The position numbers and the translations under genes are program-made. Of a stretch of 64,000 nucleotides of DNA, positions 17,893-27,239 are shown in pieces (position 1 is the stretch's first letter; each line of letters starts with the position of its first letter). Source of the stretch: Klenkia soli (GTDB lineage: Bacteria; Actinomycetota; Actinomycetes; Mycobacteriales; Geodermatophilaceae). The notes beneath the pieces were generated by a model that was given only the letters and a program-made list of their open reading frames with translations, was not told where the DNA came from and did no database searches. The stretch spans positions 1 to 64,000 of the forward strand of contig NZ_FNIR01000003.1 in NCBI RefSeq assembly GCF_900103975.1, given 5' to 3'.

Positions 17893-17948
17893 CTCCGCCA
17901 GGACCTCGTGTCCTCGCGACGCCGCACGACATCCTCAGGAGAGGCGAG

Positions 17949-19112
17949 ATGAGCACGACAGTCGCCGACAGCACCACCAAGACCCCTCGCAAGAAGGCCG
18001 CCGCGGGCGCCCGCAAGGCCCGGTCCGCCGACGGCGAGTCGGTGCAGATCGCCCCGGCGCCCGATGCCGACGCCGAGCTCGACGACGACACCGACGTCGC
18101 GGACGAGCCGGCCGTCCCGGCTGCCGCCTCGACGTCCTTCGAGTGGGACGAGGAGGAGTCGCTCGCCCTGCAGAAGGCCCGCAAGGACGCCGAGCTGGCC
18201 ACCTCGACCGACGCCGTCCGCGCCTACCTCAAGCTGATCGGCCGCGTCGCGCTGCTGACCGCCGAGCAGGAGGTCGACCTCGCCCGCCGCGTCGAGGCCG
18301 GGCTCTACGCCGCGCACAAGCTCGCCGAGAGCGACGCGAAGTTCACGCCCACCATGCGCCGCGACCTCAACTGGGTCGTCCGCGACGGCGAGCGCGCCAA
18401 GACCCACCTGCTCGAGGCCAACCTCCGCCTGGTCGTGTCGCTGGCCAAGCGGTACACCGGCCGCGGCATGGCCTTCCTGGACCTGATCCAGGAGGGCAAC
18501 CTGGGCCTGATCCGTGCGGTCGAGAAGTTCGACTACACCAAGGGCTTCAAGTTCTCGACCTACGCCACGTGGTGGATCCGCCAGGCGATCACCCGCGCCA
18601 TGGCCGACCAGGCGCGCACCATCCGCATCCCGGTGCACATGGTCGAGGTCATCAACAAGCTGGGCCGCATCCAGCGCGAGCTGCTCCAGGAGCTGGGCCG
18701 AGAGGCCACCCCGGAGGAGCTGGCCAAGGAGATGGACATCACCCCGGACAAGGTGCTGGAGATCCAGCAGTACGCCCGGGAGCCCATCTCGCTGGACCAG
18801 ACCATCGGCGACGAGGGCGACAGCCAGCTCGGCGACTTCATCGAGGACTCCGAGGCCGTCGTGGCCGTCGAGGCCGTGTCCTACGGCTTCATGCAGGAGC
18901 AGCTGACCTCGGTGCTGCAGACGCTGAGCGAGCGCGAGGCCGGCGTCGTCCGGCTGCGCTTCGGCCTCAGCGACGGCACCCCGCGGACGCTGGACGAGAT
19001 CGGCCAGGTCTACGGCGTGACCCGCGAGCGGATCCGGCAGATCGAGTCCAAGACGATGTCGAAGCTGCGCCACCCGTCGCGCTCGCAGGTCCTGCGCGAC
19101 TACCTCGACTGA
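17949..19112 (+). CDS. sigA: principal RNA polymerase sigma factor (SigA/HrdB/RpoD)
   Basis: A 387-residue group 1 sigma-70 factor. A Lys/Ala/Asp-rich N-terminus (about 80 residues) leads into [18 protein letters not shown], which closely matches mycobacterial SigA. Region 2 with [21 protein letters not shown] and the core-binding and -10-recognition helices spans about residues 155-225. Region 3 has [20 protein letters not shown]. Region 4 has [20 protein letters not shown] for the -35 box, and the protein ends [11 protein letters not shown] as in SigA. It directs housekeeping transcription. RBS AGGAGAGG lies 5 bases before the ATG. The long leader suggests extra control. Confidence 0.97.
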   Translation: MSTTVADSTTKTPRKKAAAGARKARSADGESVQIAPAPDADAELDDDTDVADEPAVPAAASTSFEWDEEESLALQKARKDAELATSTDAVRAYLKLIGRVALLTAEQEVDLARRVEAGLYAAHKLAESDAKFTPTMRRDLNWVVRDGERAKTHLLEANLRLVVSLAKRYTGRGMAFLDLIQEGNLGLIRAVEKFDYTKGFKFSTYATWWIRQAITRAMADQARTIRIPVHMVEVINKLGRIQRELLQELGREATPEELAKEMDITPDKVLEIQQYAREPISLDQTIGDEGDSQLGDFIEDSEAVVAVEAVSYGFMQEQLTSVLQTLSEREAGVVRLRFGLSDGTPRTLDEIGQVYGVTRERIRQIESKTMSKLRHPSRSQVLRDYLD

Positions 19113-19120
19113 CAGAAGGA

Positions 19121-19171
19121 CCCCCTCGCCCCCCACCACTCGCGAGCTCGCGGCGGGCCCCTACGAGGGGG
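19121..19171. terminator. possible bidirectional terminator structure
   Basis: Between the sigma gene and the convergent MFS gene, CCCCCTCG (19121-19128) can pair with CGAGGGGG (19164-19171), and the loop contains the palindrome CGCGAGCTCGCG (19141-19152). There is no T-run. The position between convergent genes is the main support, and the right arm overlaps the MFS stop codon. Confidence 0.35.
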
Positions 19172-20600
19172 CCGCCGCGGGTTCCGGTGCGGCCGCCAGC
19201 AAGATCACCGCCGCCACGGCGGCCGACACGGCGCAGATCGCCCACACGGTGAGGTAGCCCGCCAGCGGCGCGGCGCCGGCCGCCGGGTCGTCGATGCTGC
19301 CGGTGCTCGCCAGCGCGACAGCGAACACCGCCGAGGCGATCGCCCCGCCCACGGTCTTGGTGCTGTTGGTCATCCCGGCGGCGAACCCGGTGCGGTCGGC
19401 CGGTGCGGCGGCCACCGCGGCTGCGGGGAGCGCCGCGACCAGCAGGCCCGACCCGACGCCGGCGACGGCCATGTTGGTCAGCGCCTGGGCGGCGGTGTCG
19501 TGGAAGGGCAGCCAGAGGGCGTACCCGACGGCGACCAGCGCGGCACCGGCGGCAATGGCCGGCCGGGGCCCCAGCAGCCGGGCGGCCAGCGGCAGCAGCA
19601 GCGCGCCGGTGAGCAGGGTGAGCACGTACAAGCCGATCAGCACCGACACGAACGAGGCCTCGGCGCCCAGCCCGTACCCGGTCACCGCGGGGTCGGCGCG
19701 TGCGTAGGTCGACAGCGGGATCTGCGCCCCGAGCACCGAGATGCCCGACAGGAACGCGGTGGCCTGCACCGGCCACTGCGCCCGGGCGACCAGCACCGGG
19801 ACGTCGACCAGCGGCTCGGGCTGCCGGGCCTCGACGTGCACGAGCAGCCACCCGGTCGCCAGGCCGGCCAGCACGAGCAGCCAGGGCAGCGGTGATCCCG
19901 GGCCCAGCAGCCGGACGGCGACCAGCCCGCCCATCACCAGCAGCAACGCCGTGGTCAGCAGCCCGAGCCCGGGCAGGTCGAGGCGCCCCGGTGCCCGGGC
20001 GGGGTCGGGCTCGATGCCGAACCACACCACGGCGGCGCACGCGGTGACCACGACGGCGGGCAGCGACAGCAGCACCGGCACCGGCAGCGCGGTGACGAGC
20101 GCACCGCTGGTCAGCGCCCCGGCCAGCACGCCCAGCTGCAGGAACGCGACCAGCACCCCGGCGGCGCGGCGGGTGCGGCGGTCGTCGGCCGCGGCGCGGC
20201 GGTGCACGATCGCCACCTCGAGCGGCAGCCACACCACGTAGGCGCCCTGCAGCGCCGAGCCGACCACGAACACGCCGAACCCGGCCGCCCCGGTGGTCGG
20301 CGCCAGCGCCATCACCCAGGTGCCGGCCGCGGTGACCAGCGTGGAGGCCAGCAGGACCCGGCGGTGGCCGTGCAGGTCGGCCAACCGGGCCAGCACCGGG
20401 ACCAGCAGCGCCGAGGCCACCAGCTGGGCGGCCTCGAACCAGTTCACGTCGCCGTCGCCGATGCCCAGCGCGCGGGCCACGTCGGTGAACACCGGGGTGT
20501 AGAAGCCCTGCAGCACACCGCTGGCCACCTCGACCACCGCCAGCGCGCCGACGACGGCGAACAGCGTCTGCGCGGGCACCACGAGCTTGGCGGTGGTCAT
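19161..20600 (-). CDS. MFS transporter
   Basis: A 479-residue polytopic membrane protein of the major facilitator superfamily with about 14 hydrophobic segments, resembling DHA2-type exporters. The cytoplasmic loop 2-3 has ARLADLHGHRRVLLAS, a form of the GxLaDrxGrkxxl motif. The transported compound is unknown. Its ATG overlaps the stop of the M20 peptidase by 4 bases, so a leftward operon with that gene is likely; possibly a peptide or amide is hydrolysed and a product exported, but this is speculative. Confidence 0.87.
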   Translation of the reverse strand: MTTAKLVVPAQTLFAVVGALAVVEVASGVLQGFYTPVFTDVARALGIGDGDVNWFEAAQLVASALLVPVLARLADLHGHRRVLLASTLVTAAGTWVMALAPTTGAAGFGVFVVGSALQGAYVVWLPLEVAIVHRRAAADDRRTRRAAGVLVAFLQLGVLAGALTSGALVTALPVPVLLSLPAVVVTACAAVVWFGIEPDPARAPGRLDLPGLGLLTTALLLVMGGLVAVRLLGPGSPLPWLLVLAGLATGWLLVHVEARQPEPLVDVPVLVARAQWPVQATAFLSGISVLGAQIPLSTYARADPAVTGYGLGAEASFVSVLIGLYVLTLLTGALLLPLAARLLGPRPAIAAGAALVAVGYALWLPFHDTAAQALTNMAVAGVGSGLLVAALPAAAVAAAPADRTGFAAGMTNSTKTVGGAIASAVFAVALASTGSIDDPAAGAAPLAGYLTVWAICAVSAAVAAVILLAAAPEPAAAPS

Positions 20601-21916
20601 GCCGGCAGCTCCTCGACCAGGCGGCGGTACCAGGCGACCCCGGCCAGCAGGTCGGCGACGCCGATCCGCTCGTCGGCGGCGTGGATGGTGGCCCGCTGCT
20701 CCTTGGTCATCCGGAACGGGGTGAACCGGTAGACCCGCTCGCACAGACCGGTGAAGAACCGGGCGTCGGTGGCGGCCATCATCACGTACGGGGTGGGCAC
20801 GGCGTCGGGGAACAGCTCGCCGGTGATGCGCTCGAGCAGGGCGAACGCCTCGTCGTGCCACGGCGAGACCGGGCTGGGCTCGTTGCGCTCGACCACCTCG
20901 ACGCGGATGCCGGGCCCGACCGTGCGCCGCACGTGCTCCAGCACGCCGTCGACGGTGTCGCCGACCATGACCCGCAGGTTCACCCCGGCGCGGGCGGAGG
21001 AGGCGATGACGTTCAGGGCGGGGGAGCCCGAGAGCGTGGTGACCGCGACCGTCGTCCGCACCATGGCGGCGGCCTCGGCGCCGGCGGACCGCAGCACCCG
21101 GGTGAGCACCGGGGCGAGCCGGTCGGCGCGGCTCAGCACCGGCCGCAGCGGCGCGGGCAGGTGCGGGCCCACGCGGCGCAGCAGCTCGAGTGTTGGGGCC
21201 GGCGCCCGCAGGGGGAGCGGTGCCCGCTCGAGGGCGGTGATCGCCGCGGCCACCCGGGCGGTCGGGCCGTTCCTGGCCGGGGTCGACGCGTGCCCGCCGG
21301 CGCCCTCGGCGACCAGCTCGACCGACGTCACGCCCTTCTCGGTCACCCCGACCACGGCCAGCGGCGCCGACACCAGCGGGAAGGCGTCGGCGGCGACCGC
21401 GCCGCCCTCGTCGAGCACGAACCACGGCGCCACCCCGCGGCGGCGCAGCTCGGCGACGGCGTCGGCGGCCGTCGTCCCCGAGACCTCCTCGGTCGAGCCG
21501 AAGGACAGCCACACGTCGCGGGCGGGCACGTAGCCCTCGGCCAGCAGCGACTCGACGGCCGAGCAGATGCCCACCACCGCGCCCTTGTCGTCGAGGGTGC
21601 CGCGCCCCCAGACCGCGCCGTCGTGGATCTCCCCGCCGAAGGGCGGGTGGGTCCAGGCGCCCTCGACCGGGACGACGTCCAGGTGCGCCATGAGGACGAC
21701 GGCGCCCTCGGCGCGGCGGCCCGGCCACCGGACGAGCAGGGCGTGCGGCTCGATCTCCACGCGCTCCAGCTCGTGCACGCGGGGGAAGTGCTCGGCCAGC
21801 GCGGCGCGCAGGGCGACGAACGGGGCGGGATCGGTGCGGGCCGGGTCGCGCTCGGCCACGGTGGGCCGCCGGACGAGGTCCTGCAGCGCCCGGACCGCGG
21901 GGTGGTTCTCGCTCAC
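20597..21916 (-). CDS. M20 family metallopeptidase
   Basis: A 439-residue M20/M25/M40 hydrolase with two-zinc active-site motifs: LMAHLDVVP (first zinc His and Asp), GRGTLDDKG (bridging Asp) and SFGSTEEVSG (catalytic Glu pair), plus later His in the C-terminal part. The dimerisation domain lies around residues 190-310. Family members remove terminal amino acids or hydrolyse amides (carboxypeptidases, ArgE/DapE relatives, carnosinases). No signal peptide is seen. It is the first gene of the pair with the MFS transporter. Confidence 0.9.
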   Translation of the reverse strand: MSENHPAVRALQDLVRRPTVAERDPARTDPAPFVALRAALAEHFPRVHELERVEIEPHALLVRWPGRRAEGAVVLMAHLDVVPVEGAWTHPPFGGEIHDGAVWGRGTLDDKGAVVGICSAVESLLAEGYVPARDVWLSFGSTEEVSGTTAADAVAELRRRGVAPWFVLDEGGAVAADAFPLVSAPLAVVGVTEKGVTSVELVAEGAGGHASTPARNGPTARVAAAITALERAPLPLRAPAPTLELLRRVGPHLPAPLRPVLSRADRLAPVLTRVLRSAGAEAAAMVRTTVAVTTLSGSPALNVIASSARAGVNLRVMVGDTVDGVLEHVRRTVGPGIRVEVVERNEPSPVSPWHDEAFALLERITGELFPDAVPTPYVMMAATDARFFTGLCERVYRFTPFRMTKEQRATIHAADERIGVADLLAGVAWYRRLVEELPA

Positions 21917-21970
21917 GAGCGGATGCTGTCACGGGGGTGCGACATCACGTGACGAATGCGCCGCGATTCC

Positions 21971-21999
21971 TTGGCTCCGGCTGTGCGGGTGGCTACCGT
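21971..21999 (+). promoter_or_regulatory. promoter for the riboswitch-controlled secreted protein
   Basis: TTGGCT (21971-21976) and TACCGT (21994-21999) are separated by 17 bases. Transcription would begin near 22006, exactly at the left end of the c-di-AMP riboswitch. Confidence 0.6.
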
Positions 22000-22005
22000 G
22001 GCGGA

Positions 22006-22165
22006 GTCGCCCCGCAGGGGCGGCGCCGTCGAGTCGCCCGCAGGGGCGAGCCGGGGACCCATCGCAGTTCTGGGGTGCATCCCGCTGCTGGTCGATCGTG
22101 GACCGGCAGGGGGTAGGGCGACTTCCCGCCCGAACCCGTCAGCTAACTCGGTAGGCGGCCACTGG
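22006..22165 (+). ncRNA. cyclic di-AMP riboswitch (ydaO-yuaA type)
   Basis: The conserved 3' block of the actinobacterial ydaO aptamer is present: GACTTCCCGCCCGAACCC, followed by GTCAGCTAACTCGGTAGGCGGCC, with CCGGGGACCC and GGGGTGCATCC upstream and paired arms in between. This class senses c-di-AMP and in actinobacteria precedes genes for cell-wall hydrolases and resuscitation factors. Here it sits directly ahead of a secreted alanine-rich protein with a peptidase-like C-terminus, and is expected to turn expression down when c-di-AMP is high. The exact ends are estimated. Confidence 0.92.
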
Positions 22166-22186
22166 AAGAAGTTGGAGAGCCGCCGG

Positions 22187-22969
22187 ATGGCGACCCCCCG
22201 TGCGCGGCACCACCGCGCCCCCACCCGCCGGCAGCGCCCGGCCCTGTACCTCGGCGTCACCGCCGCCGGCGCCGTCCTCGCCCACGTGCTGGTCGGAGCC
22301 GCCCCCGCGGCCCCGGTCGAGGCGACCGAGCCGGTGAGCGTCGCCGCGGAGCTGGGCCTGACCGCCCAGACGACCCCGGACATGAGCCAGCTCGCCGACC
22401 TGGCGGCCAGCCGCAGCTCGCGCGAGGACCAGCAGGCCGCTGCCGCCTCGGTGCAGGCCGCGGCCGACCAGGCCGCGCTCGACCAGCAGGCCGCCGAGGC
22501 CGCCGCAGCGGAGGCCGCTGCTGCCGAGGCGGCGGCAGCCGAGGCCGCCGCCGCGTCCGCGGCGGAGTCGTCGGCCGCGGTGTCGGCCTCCACCGCGGCG
22601 GTCGCCGGCACCGCGCGGATCACCAACAGCGCCGGTCCGGTGTCCTCCCGGGTGCAGGCCGCGGCCGACGCCGTGGTCAGCAACGTGCCCGGGGCCGACT
22701 CGATCACCCTCGGCGGCACCCGGCCCAGCGCGGCCGACCCCGACGGCCACCCCTCGGGCAACGCGCTGGACTACATGGTGCTGACCGACGAGGCGCTGGG
22801 CGACGCGATCGTGCAGTACCACCGCGACCACTGGTCGGAGCTCGGCGTGGAGTACCTCATCTGGGAGCAGCGGATGCTGTCCTCGCCGAACGGTTCCTGG
22901 GTGACGATGGAGGACCGCGGCGGCACGACGGCCAACCACTACGACCACGTGCACGTCAACTACCGGTAA
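22187..22969 (+). CDS. secreted coiled-coil protein with C-terminal peptidase-like (ARB_07466-type) domain
   Basis: A 260-residue protein with a basic N-terminus and one hydrophobic segment (about residues 18-38) as signal peptide or anchor. An Ala/Glu/Gln-rich coiled coil covers about 75-140. The C-terminal domain has HPSGNALDYMV and NHYDHVHV, the His/Asp pattern of zinc D-Ala-D-Ala-peptidase-like folds. Proteins with this layout act on, or are associated with, peptidoglycan in actinobacteria. RBS TTGGAGAG precedes the ATG. The c-di-AMP riboswitch upstream supports a role in cell-wall remodelling. Confidence 0.85.
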   Translation: MATPRARHHRAPTRRQRPALYLGVTAAGAVLAHVLVGAAPAAPVEATEPVSVAAELGLTAQTTPDMSQLADLAASRSSREDQQAAAASVQAAADQAALDQQAAEAAAAEAAAAEAAAAEAAAASAAESSAAVSASTAAVAGTARITNSAGPVSSRVQAAADAVVSNVPGADSITLGGTRPSAADPDGHPSGNALDYMVLTDEALGDAIVQYHRDHWSELGVEYLIWEQRMLSSPNGSWVTMEDRGGTTANHYDHVHVNYR

Positions 22970-22980
22970 GGACCCGGCCG

Positions 22981-24408
22981 TTACGTCCCGCAGTAGGTGA
23001 CGTAGGTGCCGGCGGGGCCGGGGGCGGCGTAGCGGTCCTGGCCCGGGCGCTCGTCGAACGGGTGGCGGAGGACGTCGACCAGCTGGTCCATCGGGGCGAG
23101 GTCACCGGCGGTCGCGGCTTCCAGGGCCTCCTGGACCAGGTGGTTGCGCGGGACGTACACCGGGTTGACCCGCTCCATCGCGTCGGCGTCCGGGCCGGTG
23201 GCCAGCCAGCGCGTCGTCCAGGCGTCGAACGCGGCGAGGTCCAGCACCAGGTCACGAGCCGGCTGCACGTCGCCCCGCGCGGCCGTGCTCAGCGCCCGGA
23301 AGAACCCGGTGTGGTCGGGGTGGTTCGCGTCGAGCAGCGCCTGCAGGTCGGTGGCGAGGGCGGGGTCGGCGTCCTCGGCCAGGCCGAGCTTGGCCCGCAT
23401 GCCCGCCGTCCACGCCGCCTCGTAGCGGGGCAGGAAGGTCTCCAGGACGGCGACCGCGGCGGGGATGCCCTGCTCGGGGTCCTCGTGGACCAGGGGCAGC
23501 AGCGCCTCGGCGAACCGCGCCAGGTTCCACTGCGCAGCCAGCGGCTGGTTGCCGTAGCGGTAGCGGCCGCCGGAGTCGATCGAGCTGAACACCGTGTCGG
23601 CGTCGTGGGCGTCCAGGAAGGCGCACGGGCCGTAGTCGATCGTCTCGCCGGAGATCGTCATGTTGTCGGTGTTCATCACCCCGTGCACGAACCCGACCAG
23701 CATCCACCGGGCCAGCAGCTCGGCCTGGACGCCGACCACGTGGTCGTAGAGCGCCAGGGCCGGCACCTCGGCGTCGGCCGCGGCGGGCACGTGCAGGGCG
23801 ATGGCGTGGTCGGCCAACCGGCGCAGCAGGTCGACGTCCTCGGCGGCCCGGGCGAGCTGGAACGAGCCGACCCGCAGGTGGCTGGCCGCGGTGCGGGCCA
23901 GCACGGCGCCGGGCTGCGGGGTCTCGCGGTGCACCACCCGCCCGGTGCCGACGACGGCCAGCGACCGGGTGGTGGGGATGCCCAGCGCGTGCATCGCGGT
24001 GCCGACCACGAACTCGCGCAGCATCGGCCCGACCACGGCCAGGCCGTCGCCGCCGCGTGACCACGGGGTGCGGCCCGAGCCCTTGAGGTGCAGGTCGACG
24101 CCGGCGAGGTCGCCCAGCAGCAGCGCCCGCCCGTCGCCCAGGCGCGGGCTGTAGTTGCCGAACTGGTGGCCGGCGTACCCCTGCGCGACCGGCCGGGCGC
24201 CGTCCGGCACCCGGGTACCGGTGAGGAACCCCAGGCCGGACGGCGAGCGCAGCCACGCCGGGTCCAGCCCGAGCCCCGCGGCGACCTCGTCGTCCAGGGC
24301 GAGCAGCTGCGGATCCGGCGTCCCCTCGGCCTGCCAGGGCACGGACAGCTCGGGCAGGGCGTCGAGGAACCGGTGGCCGAGGTGGACGGCGGTCTGGGTG
24401 CTGCTCAC
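22981..24408 (-). CDS. selO: SelO/YdiU protein adenylyltransferase (pseudokinase)
   Basis: A 475-residue SelO-family protein. SelO transfers AMP from ATP to Ser/Thr/Tyr of target proteins during redox stress. Visible motifs are [14 protein letters not shown] (ATP-binding loop), [35 protein letters not shown] (catalytic loop) and DYGPCAFLD (metal site). The conserved C-terminal Cys, selenocysteine in some species, is Cys in the ending YCGT. Start ATG at 24408. It is convergent with the secreted riboswitch-controlled gene, with an 11-base gap. Confidence 0.95.
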   Translation of the reverse strand: MSSTQTAVHLGHRFLDALPELSVPWQAEGTPDPQLLALDDEVAAGLGLDPAWLRSPSGLGFLTGTRVPDGARPVAQGYAGHQFGNYSPRLGDGRALLLGDLAGVDLHLKGSGRTPWSRGGDGLAVVGPMLREFVVGTAMHALGIPTTRSLAVVGTGRVVHRETPQPGAVLARTAASHLRVGSFQLARAAEDVDLLRRLADHAIALHVPAAADAEVPALALYDHVVGVQAELLARWMLVGFVHGVMNTDNMTISGETIDYGPCAFLDAHDADTVFSSIDSGGRYRYGNQPLAAQWNLARFAEALLPLVHEDPEQGIPAAVAVLETFLPRYEAAWTAGMRAKLGLAEDADPALATDLQALLDANHPDHTGFFRALSTAARGDVQPARDLVLDLAAFDAWTTRWLATGPDADAMERVNPVYVPRNHLVQEALEAATAGDLAPMDQLVDVLRHPFDERPGQDRYAAPGPAGTYVTYCGT

Positions 24409-24427
24409 CCCGGCGACGGTACGACGC

Positions 24428-25618
24428 TCAGGCCGCGGACGGCTTGAGCTGCACCTTCTGCCACCCCTCGGCCTTGTCCCGGAACTGCAGGTAGGCGTTC
24501 GGTGCCTCGGCGAGCGGCAGCCGGTGCGTGGCGAAGGTGTCGACGCCCAGCGGGTCGTCGTCGGTGAGCAGCGGCATGATCTCCGGGATCCACTTCTTCA
24601 CGTTGCACTGGCCCATGTGCAGGGCGATCTGCTTGTCGAAGAGCGTCAGCATCGGGATCGGGTCGGCCGCTCCGCCGTACACGCCCGACAGCGAGATGGT
24701 GCCTCCGCGCCGCACGACGTCGATGGCCGAGTAGAGCGCGTTCAGCCGGTCCACCCCGGCCGCCTTCTGGATCGGCGCGGCGATCGCCGAGGGCAGCAGA
24801 CCGGCGGCCTTCTGCACGAACGTGGTCACCGGCGAGCCGTGCGCCTCCATGCCGACGGCGTCGAGCACGGAGTCCGGGCCGCGGCCGTCGGTCATGTCGC
24901 GGATGGCGTCGCCCAGGTCGTCGGCGTGGTCGCGCAGGTCGACCACCTCGACCCCGCGGGCCGCGGCGCGGGCCAACCGGTCGGGCACCAGGTCGACGCC
25001 GATCACGCGGTAGCCCTTGTGCAGACCGATGCGGGCGGCGAAGTCGCCGACCGGGCCGAGGCCGAGCACGACCAGGGTGCCGCCGTCGGGCACCTGGGCG
25101 TAGGCCACGCCCTGCCACGCGGTGGGCAGGATGTCCGAGAGGTAGGCGAACCGGTCGTCCGCGGGCCCCTCCGGAAGCTTGACGTGGGTGAACTGGGCCT
25201 GCGGCACGCGCAGGAAATCGGCCTGCCCACCGGGGACGGCGCCGTACATGCTCGAGAAGCCGAACAGCGCGGCGCCCGAGCCCTGGTCGCGCACCTGCGT
25301 GGTCTCGCACTGGGTGTAGAGGCCGCGCGCGCACATCCAGCAGTGGCCGCAGGAGATCTGGAACGGGATGGAGACGCGGTCACCGACCCGCAGGTCGCCG
25401 GTCTCGGCGCCGACCTCGACGACCTCGCCCATGGTCTCGTGGCCCATCACGTCGCCGACGCTCATGAACGGGGCCAGCGGCTCGATCAGGTGCAGGTCGG
25501 AGCCGCAGATGTTGGTCGTGGTGACGCGGATGATCGCGTCGGTGGGCTGCTGGATGGTCGGGTCGGGGACCTCGTCCACCCGGACCTCGCCCTTGCCGTG
25601 CCAGGTCACTGCCTTCAT
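24428..25618 (-). CDS. zinc-dependent alcohol dehydrogenase
   Basis: A 396-residue medium-chain dehydrogenase. The catalytic zinc site is CGSDLH with GHE, the structural zinc cysteines are in [15 protein letters not shown], and the Rossmann motif is GLGPVG followed by VIGVD, suggesting NAD(H). The length and the long inserted loops ([19 protein letters not shown]) place it with glutathione-independent formaldehyde dehydrogenase-like proteins often found in actinobacteria. RBS GAGGAG lies 6 bases before the ATG. The natural substrate is uncertain. Confidence 0.92.
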   Translation of the reverse strand: MKAVTWHGKGEVRVDEVPDPTIQQPTDAIIRVTTTNICGSDLHLIEPLAPFMSVGDVMGHETMGEVVEVGAETGDLRVGDRVSIPFQISCGHCWMCARGLYTQCETTQVRDQGSGAALFGFSSMYGAVPGGQADFLRVPQAQFTHVKLPEGPADDRFAYLSDILPTAWQGVAYAQVPDGGTLVVLGLGPVGDFAARIGLHKGYRVIGVDLVPDRLARAAARGVEVVDLRDHADDLGDAIRDMTDGRGPDSVLDAVGMEAHGSPVTTFVQKAAGLLPSAIAAPIQKAAGVDRLNALYSAIDVVRRGGTISLSGVYGGAADPIPMLTLFDKQIALHMGQCNVKKWIPEIMPLLTDDDPLGVDTFATHRLPLAEAPNAYLQFRDKAEGWQKVQLKPSAA

Positions 25619-25808
25619 GGGGTTCTCCTCGGGAGTCGTGCGCATGCACCGCACCCGTGGTCTCCAGGTCGGAAGGACCGTCGTCTCCTCCCCATGCGGG
25701 AGGGAGGCCGAAACCGCCGCGGCCATGCGGGCAACTCCCAGACGGCGCACAGCCGACGCTGGGGCGGGCGGGGGAGGGTGAGGGCCCTGACCGATCCGAG
25801 GAGTCGTC
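25619..25808. other. intergenic stretch without recognised gene
   Basis: This 190-base gap separates divergent genes. It contains CCATGCGGG twice (around 25690 and 25720) within GC-rich, potentially folding sequence, but no RNA family, operator or reading frame that I recognise. Confidence 0.4.
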
Positions 25809-26078
25809 GTGTTCGCTCTGCTGGCCACCGTCCTGCTGCTGTTCCAGATCGTGCTGATCGCCCGGGTGGTGGTCGACTGGGTCGGCGTGCTCTCCCCGGC
25901 GGGCGGTGCCCGCATCGGCGGCGCCCGCCGCCTGGTGCACCGGGTGACCGAGCCGGTGATCGCCCCGGTCCGCCGCGTGCTCCCGCCGCTGCGCCTGGGC
26001 GGGGTGGGCATCGACCTGGCGTTCACCGTGGTCTTCTTGGGCGTCGTCGTCCTGCGTGCTCTGCTGCTCTCGGTCTAG
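25809..26078 (+). CDS. YggT family membrane protein
   Basis: An 89-residue protein with two hydrophobic segments (about residues 2-25 and 65-88) flanking RLVHRVTEPVIAPVRRVLPP, the YggT signature with the Pro/Arg-rich cytosolic loop. Actinobacterial YggT proteins are usually near cell-division genes, but here it stands alone. GAGGAG precedes the GTG start. Its stop overlaps the stop of the convergent hypothetical gene. Confidence 0.9.
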   Translation: MFALLATVLLLFQIVLIARVVVDWVGVLSPAGGARIGGARRLVHRVTEPVIAPVRRVLPPLRLGGVGIDLAFTVVFLGVVVLRALLLSV

Positions 26079-26452
26079 CCGGTGAACAGGGCGACCTCGT
26101 CGGGGGTCACCGTGAACGGGTTGGCCCAGTCCGACGTCGCCCCGGTGATTGGGGCGGCGTCGGTCACCACGGTGCACGGGGTGCCCGGGTAGATCGCCAG
26201 CACCCGGGTGGACGACGTCAGCTCCTCGGTGTGCTCGAGCAGCTCGCCCCGGCGCAACCGGCTGGTGGTGCGGGTGCCGGCGAGCTCCTCGCCGACCGCG
26301 GCCACCCAGCGCGCACCGTCGAGGTCGAAGGCGATCGAGGCCACCCGCTGCCCGGGCGGTGCGGGCTCGCAGGCGGCGAACTCGGCGAGGGCCTCGTACA
26401 GCCGCTCGGCCTGGTCGGGGTCCTCGGCGCGCGGCAGGAAGAAGGCGGGCAC
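26075..26452 (-). CDS. hypothetical protein
   Basis: A protein of about 125 residues without a recognised domain. It begins VPAFFLPRAEDPDQAERLYEALAEFA, followed by SIAFDLDGARWVAAVGE. A soluble alpha/beta protein is likely. The GTG at 26452 is chosen because the sequence beyond it loses protein-like character and enters the promoter of the divergent secreted protein; the frame itself is open further. Its role is unknown. Confidence 0.62.
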   Translation of the reverse strand: MPAFFLPRAEDPDQAERLYEALAEFAACEPAPPGQRVASIAFDLDGARWVAAVGEELAGTRTTSRLRRGELLEHTEELTSSTRVLAIYPGTPCTVVTDAAPITGATSDWANPFTVTPDEVALFTG

Positions 26453-26621
26453 GGGTCGCAGTGTGCTGGGCGGGTCCGACAACGCGTCGTCGGGTCGTGG
26501 TCGTGACTCCCAGGTCCCGGTGGCCCCACCTGCACCAGCGATGGTTGTGCACAACCCACTGAGCGGCCTACGGTCCGCGAGCCCTGCGTTGGACGTCGAC
26601 GCACCCCGCACCGGAGGACCC

Positions 26622-27230
26622 GTGCCCATCCGCATGCGCATGCTGCTCACCGCCCTCACCGCACCGGCCCTCGCCGTGGTGGTGGGCAGCGCCGTCCCGG
26701 CCCAGGCTGCTCCGATCAGCTACACCGCGACCTTCCACGCGGAGGCGCAGGTGACGCTGCCCGACGGACGGTCGGCCGAGCTGATCGTCGACCGGTACGT
26801 GGGCAGCAGCGCCGCCACCACCTTCACCGAGGTGGAGGTGGACGTGGCGTGCGCGTCGGCCCGCGACTGCCCGAACGGCGGGGTGGGGGTCCTCGACCTC
26901 GCGGGGAACGAGGCCCGCTTCGCCCCGGGCCTGGGCCGCATGACGCTGGCCCAGGTCTCGATGACCGTCTACGGCTGGACCGGGCGGAACCCGACTCAGC
27001 AGACCGAGACCCCCATCACCGTCAGTGCCGTGCTCACGGCCAACGGGCCGCTGACCGCCTCGGTCAACCGGGGCACCTCGTGCGCCGACCCCACCGCGAC
27101 GCAGTGCCGGTCGATCGACACCTCCGCCACGCGGTCCGCGACCGCGGTCCTCACCATCGACGGTGTCGGGCACACCGGTACCGGGTCGATGTCCTCCGGG
27201 CGCACCCTGTCGGTGGTCGCCCACCGCTGA
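26622..27230 (+). CDS. secreted hypothetical protein
   Basis: A protein of about 202 residues with an N-terminal signal peptide (basic start, LLTALTAPALAVVVG, cleavage near PAQA/AP). The mature part is Thr/Ala/Val-rich and predicted to be beta-rich, with two Cys pairs (VACASARDC and TSCADPTATQC) that may form disulphides outside the cell. No family is recognised. GGAGG is 4 bases before the GTG at 26622; ATG codons at 26634 and 26640 are alternatives. Confidence 0.75.
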   Translation: MPIRMRMLLTALTAPALAVVVGSAVPAQAAPISYTATFHAEAQVTLPDGRSAELIVDRYVGSSAATTFTEVEVDVACASARDCPNGGVGVLDLAGNEARFAPGLGRMTLAQVSMTVYGWTGRNPTQQTETPITVSAVLTANGPLTASVNRGTSCADPTATQCRSIDTSATRSATAVLTIDGVGHTGTGSMSSGRTLSVVAHR

Positions 27231-27239
27231 GGTCGAGGG

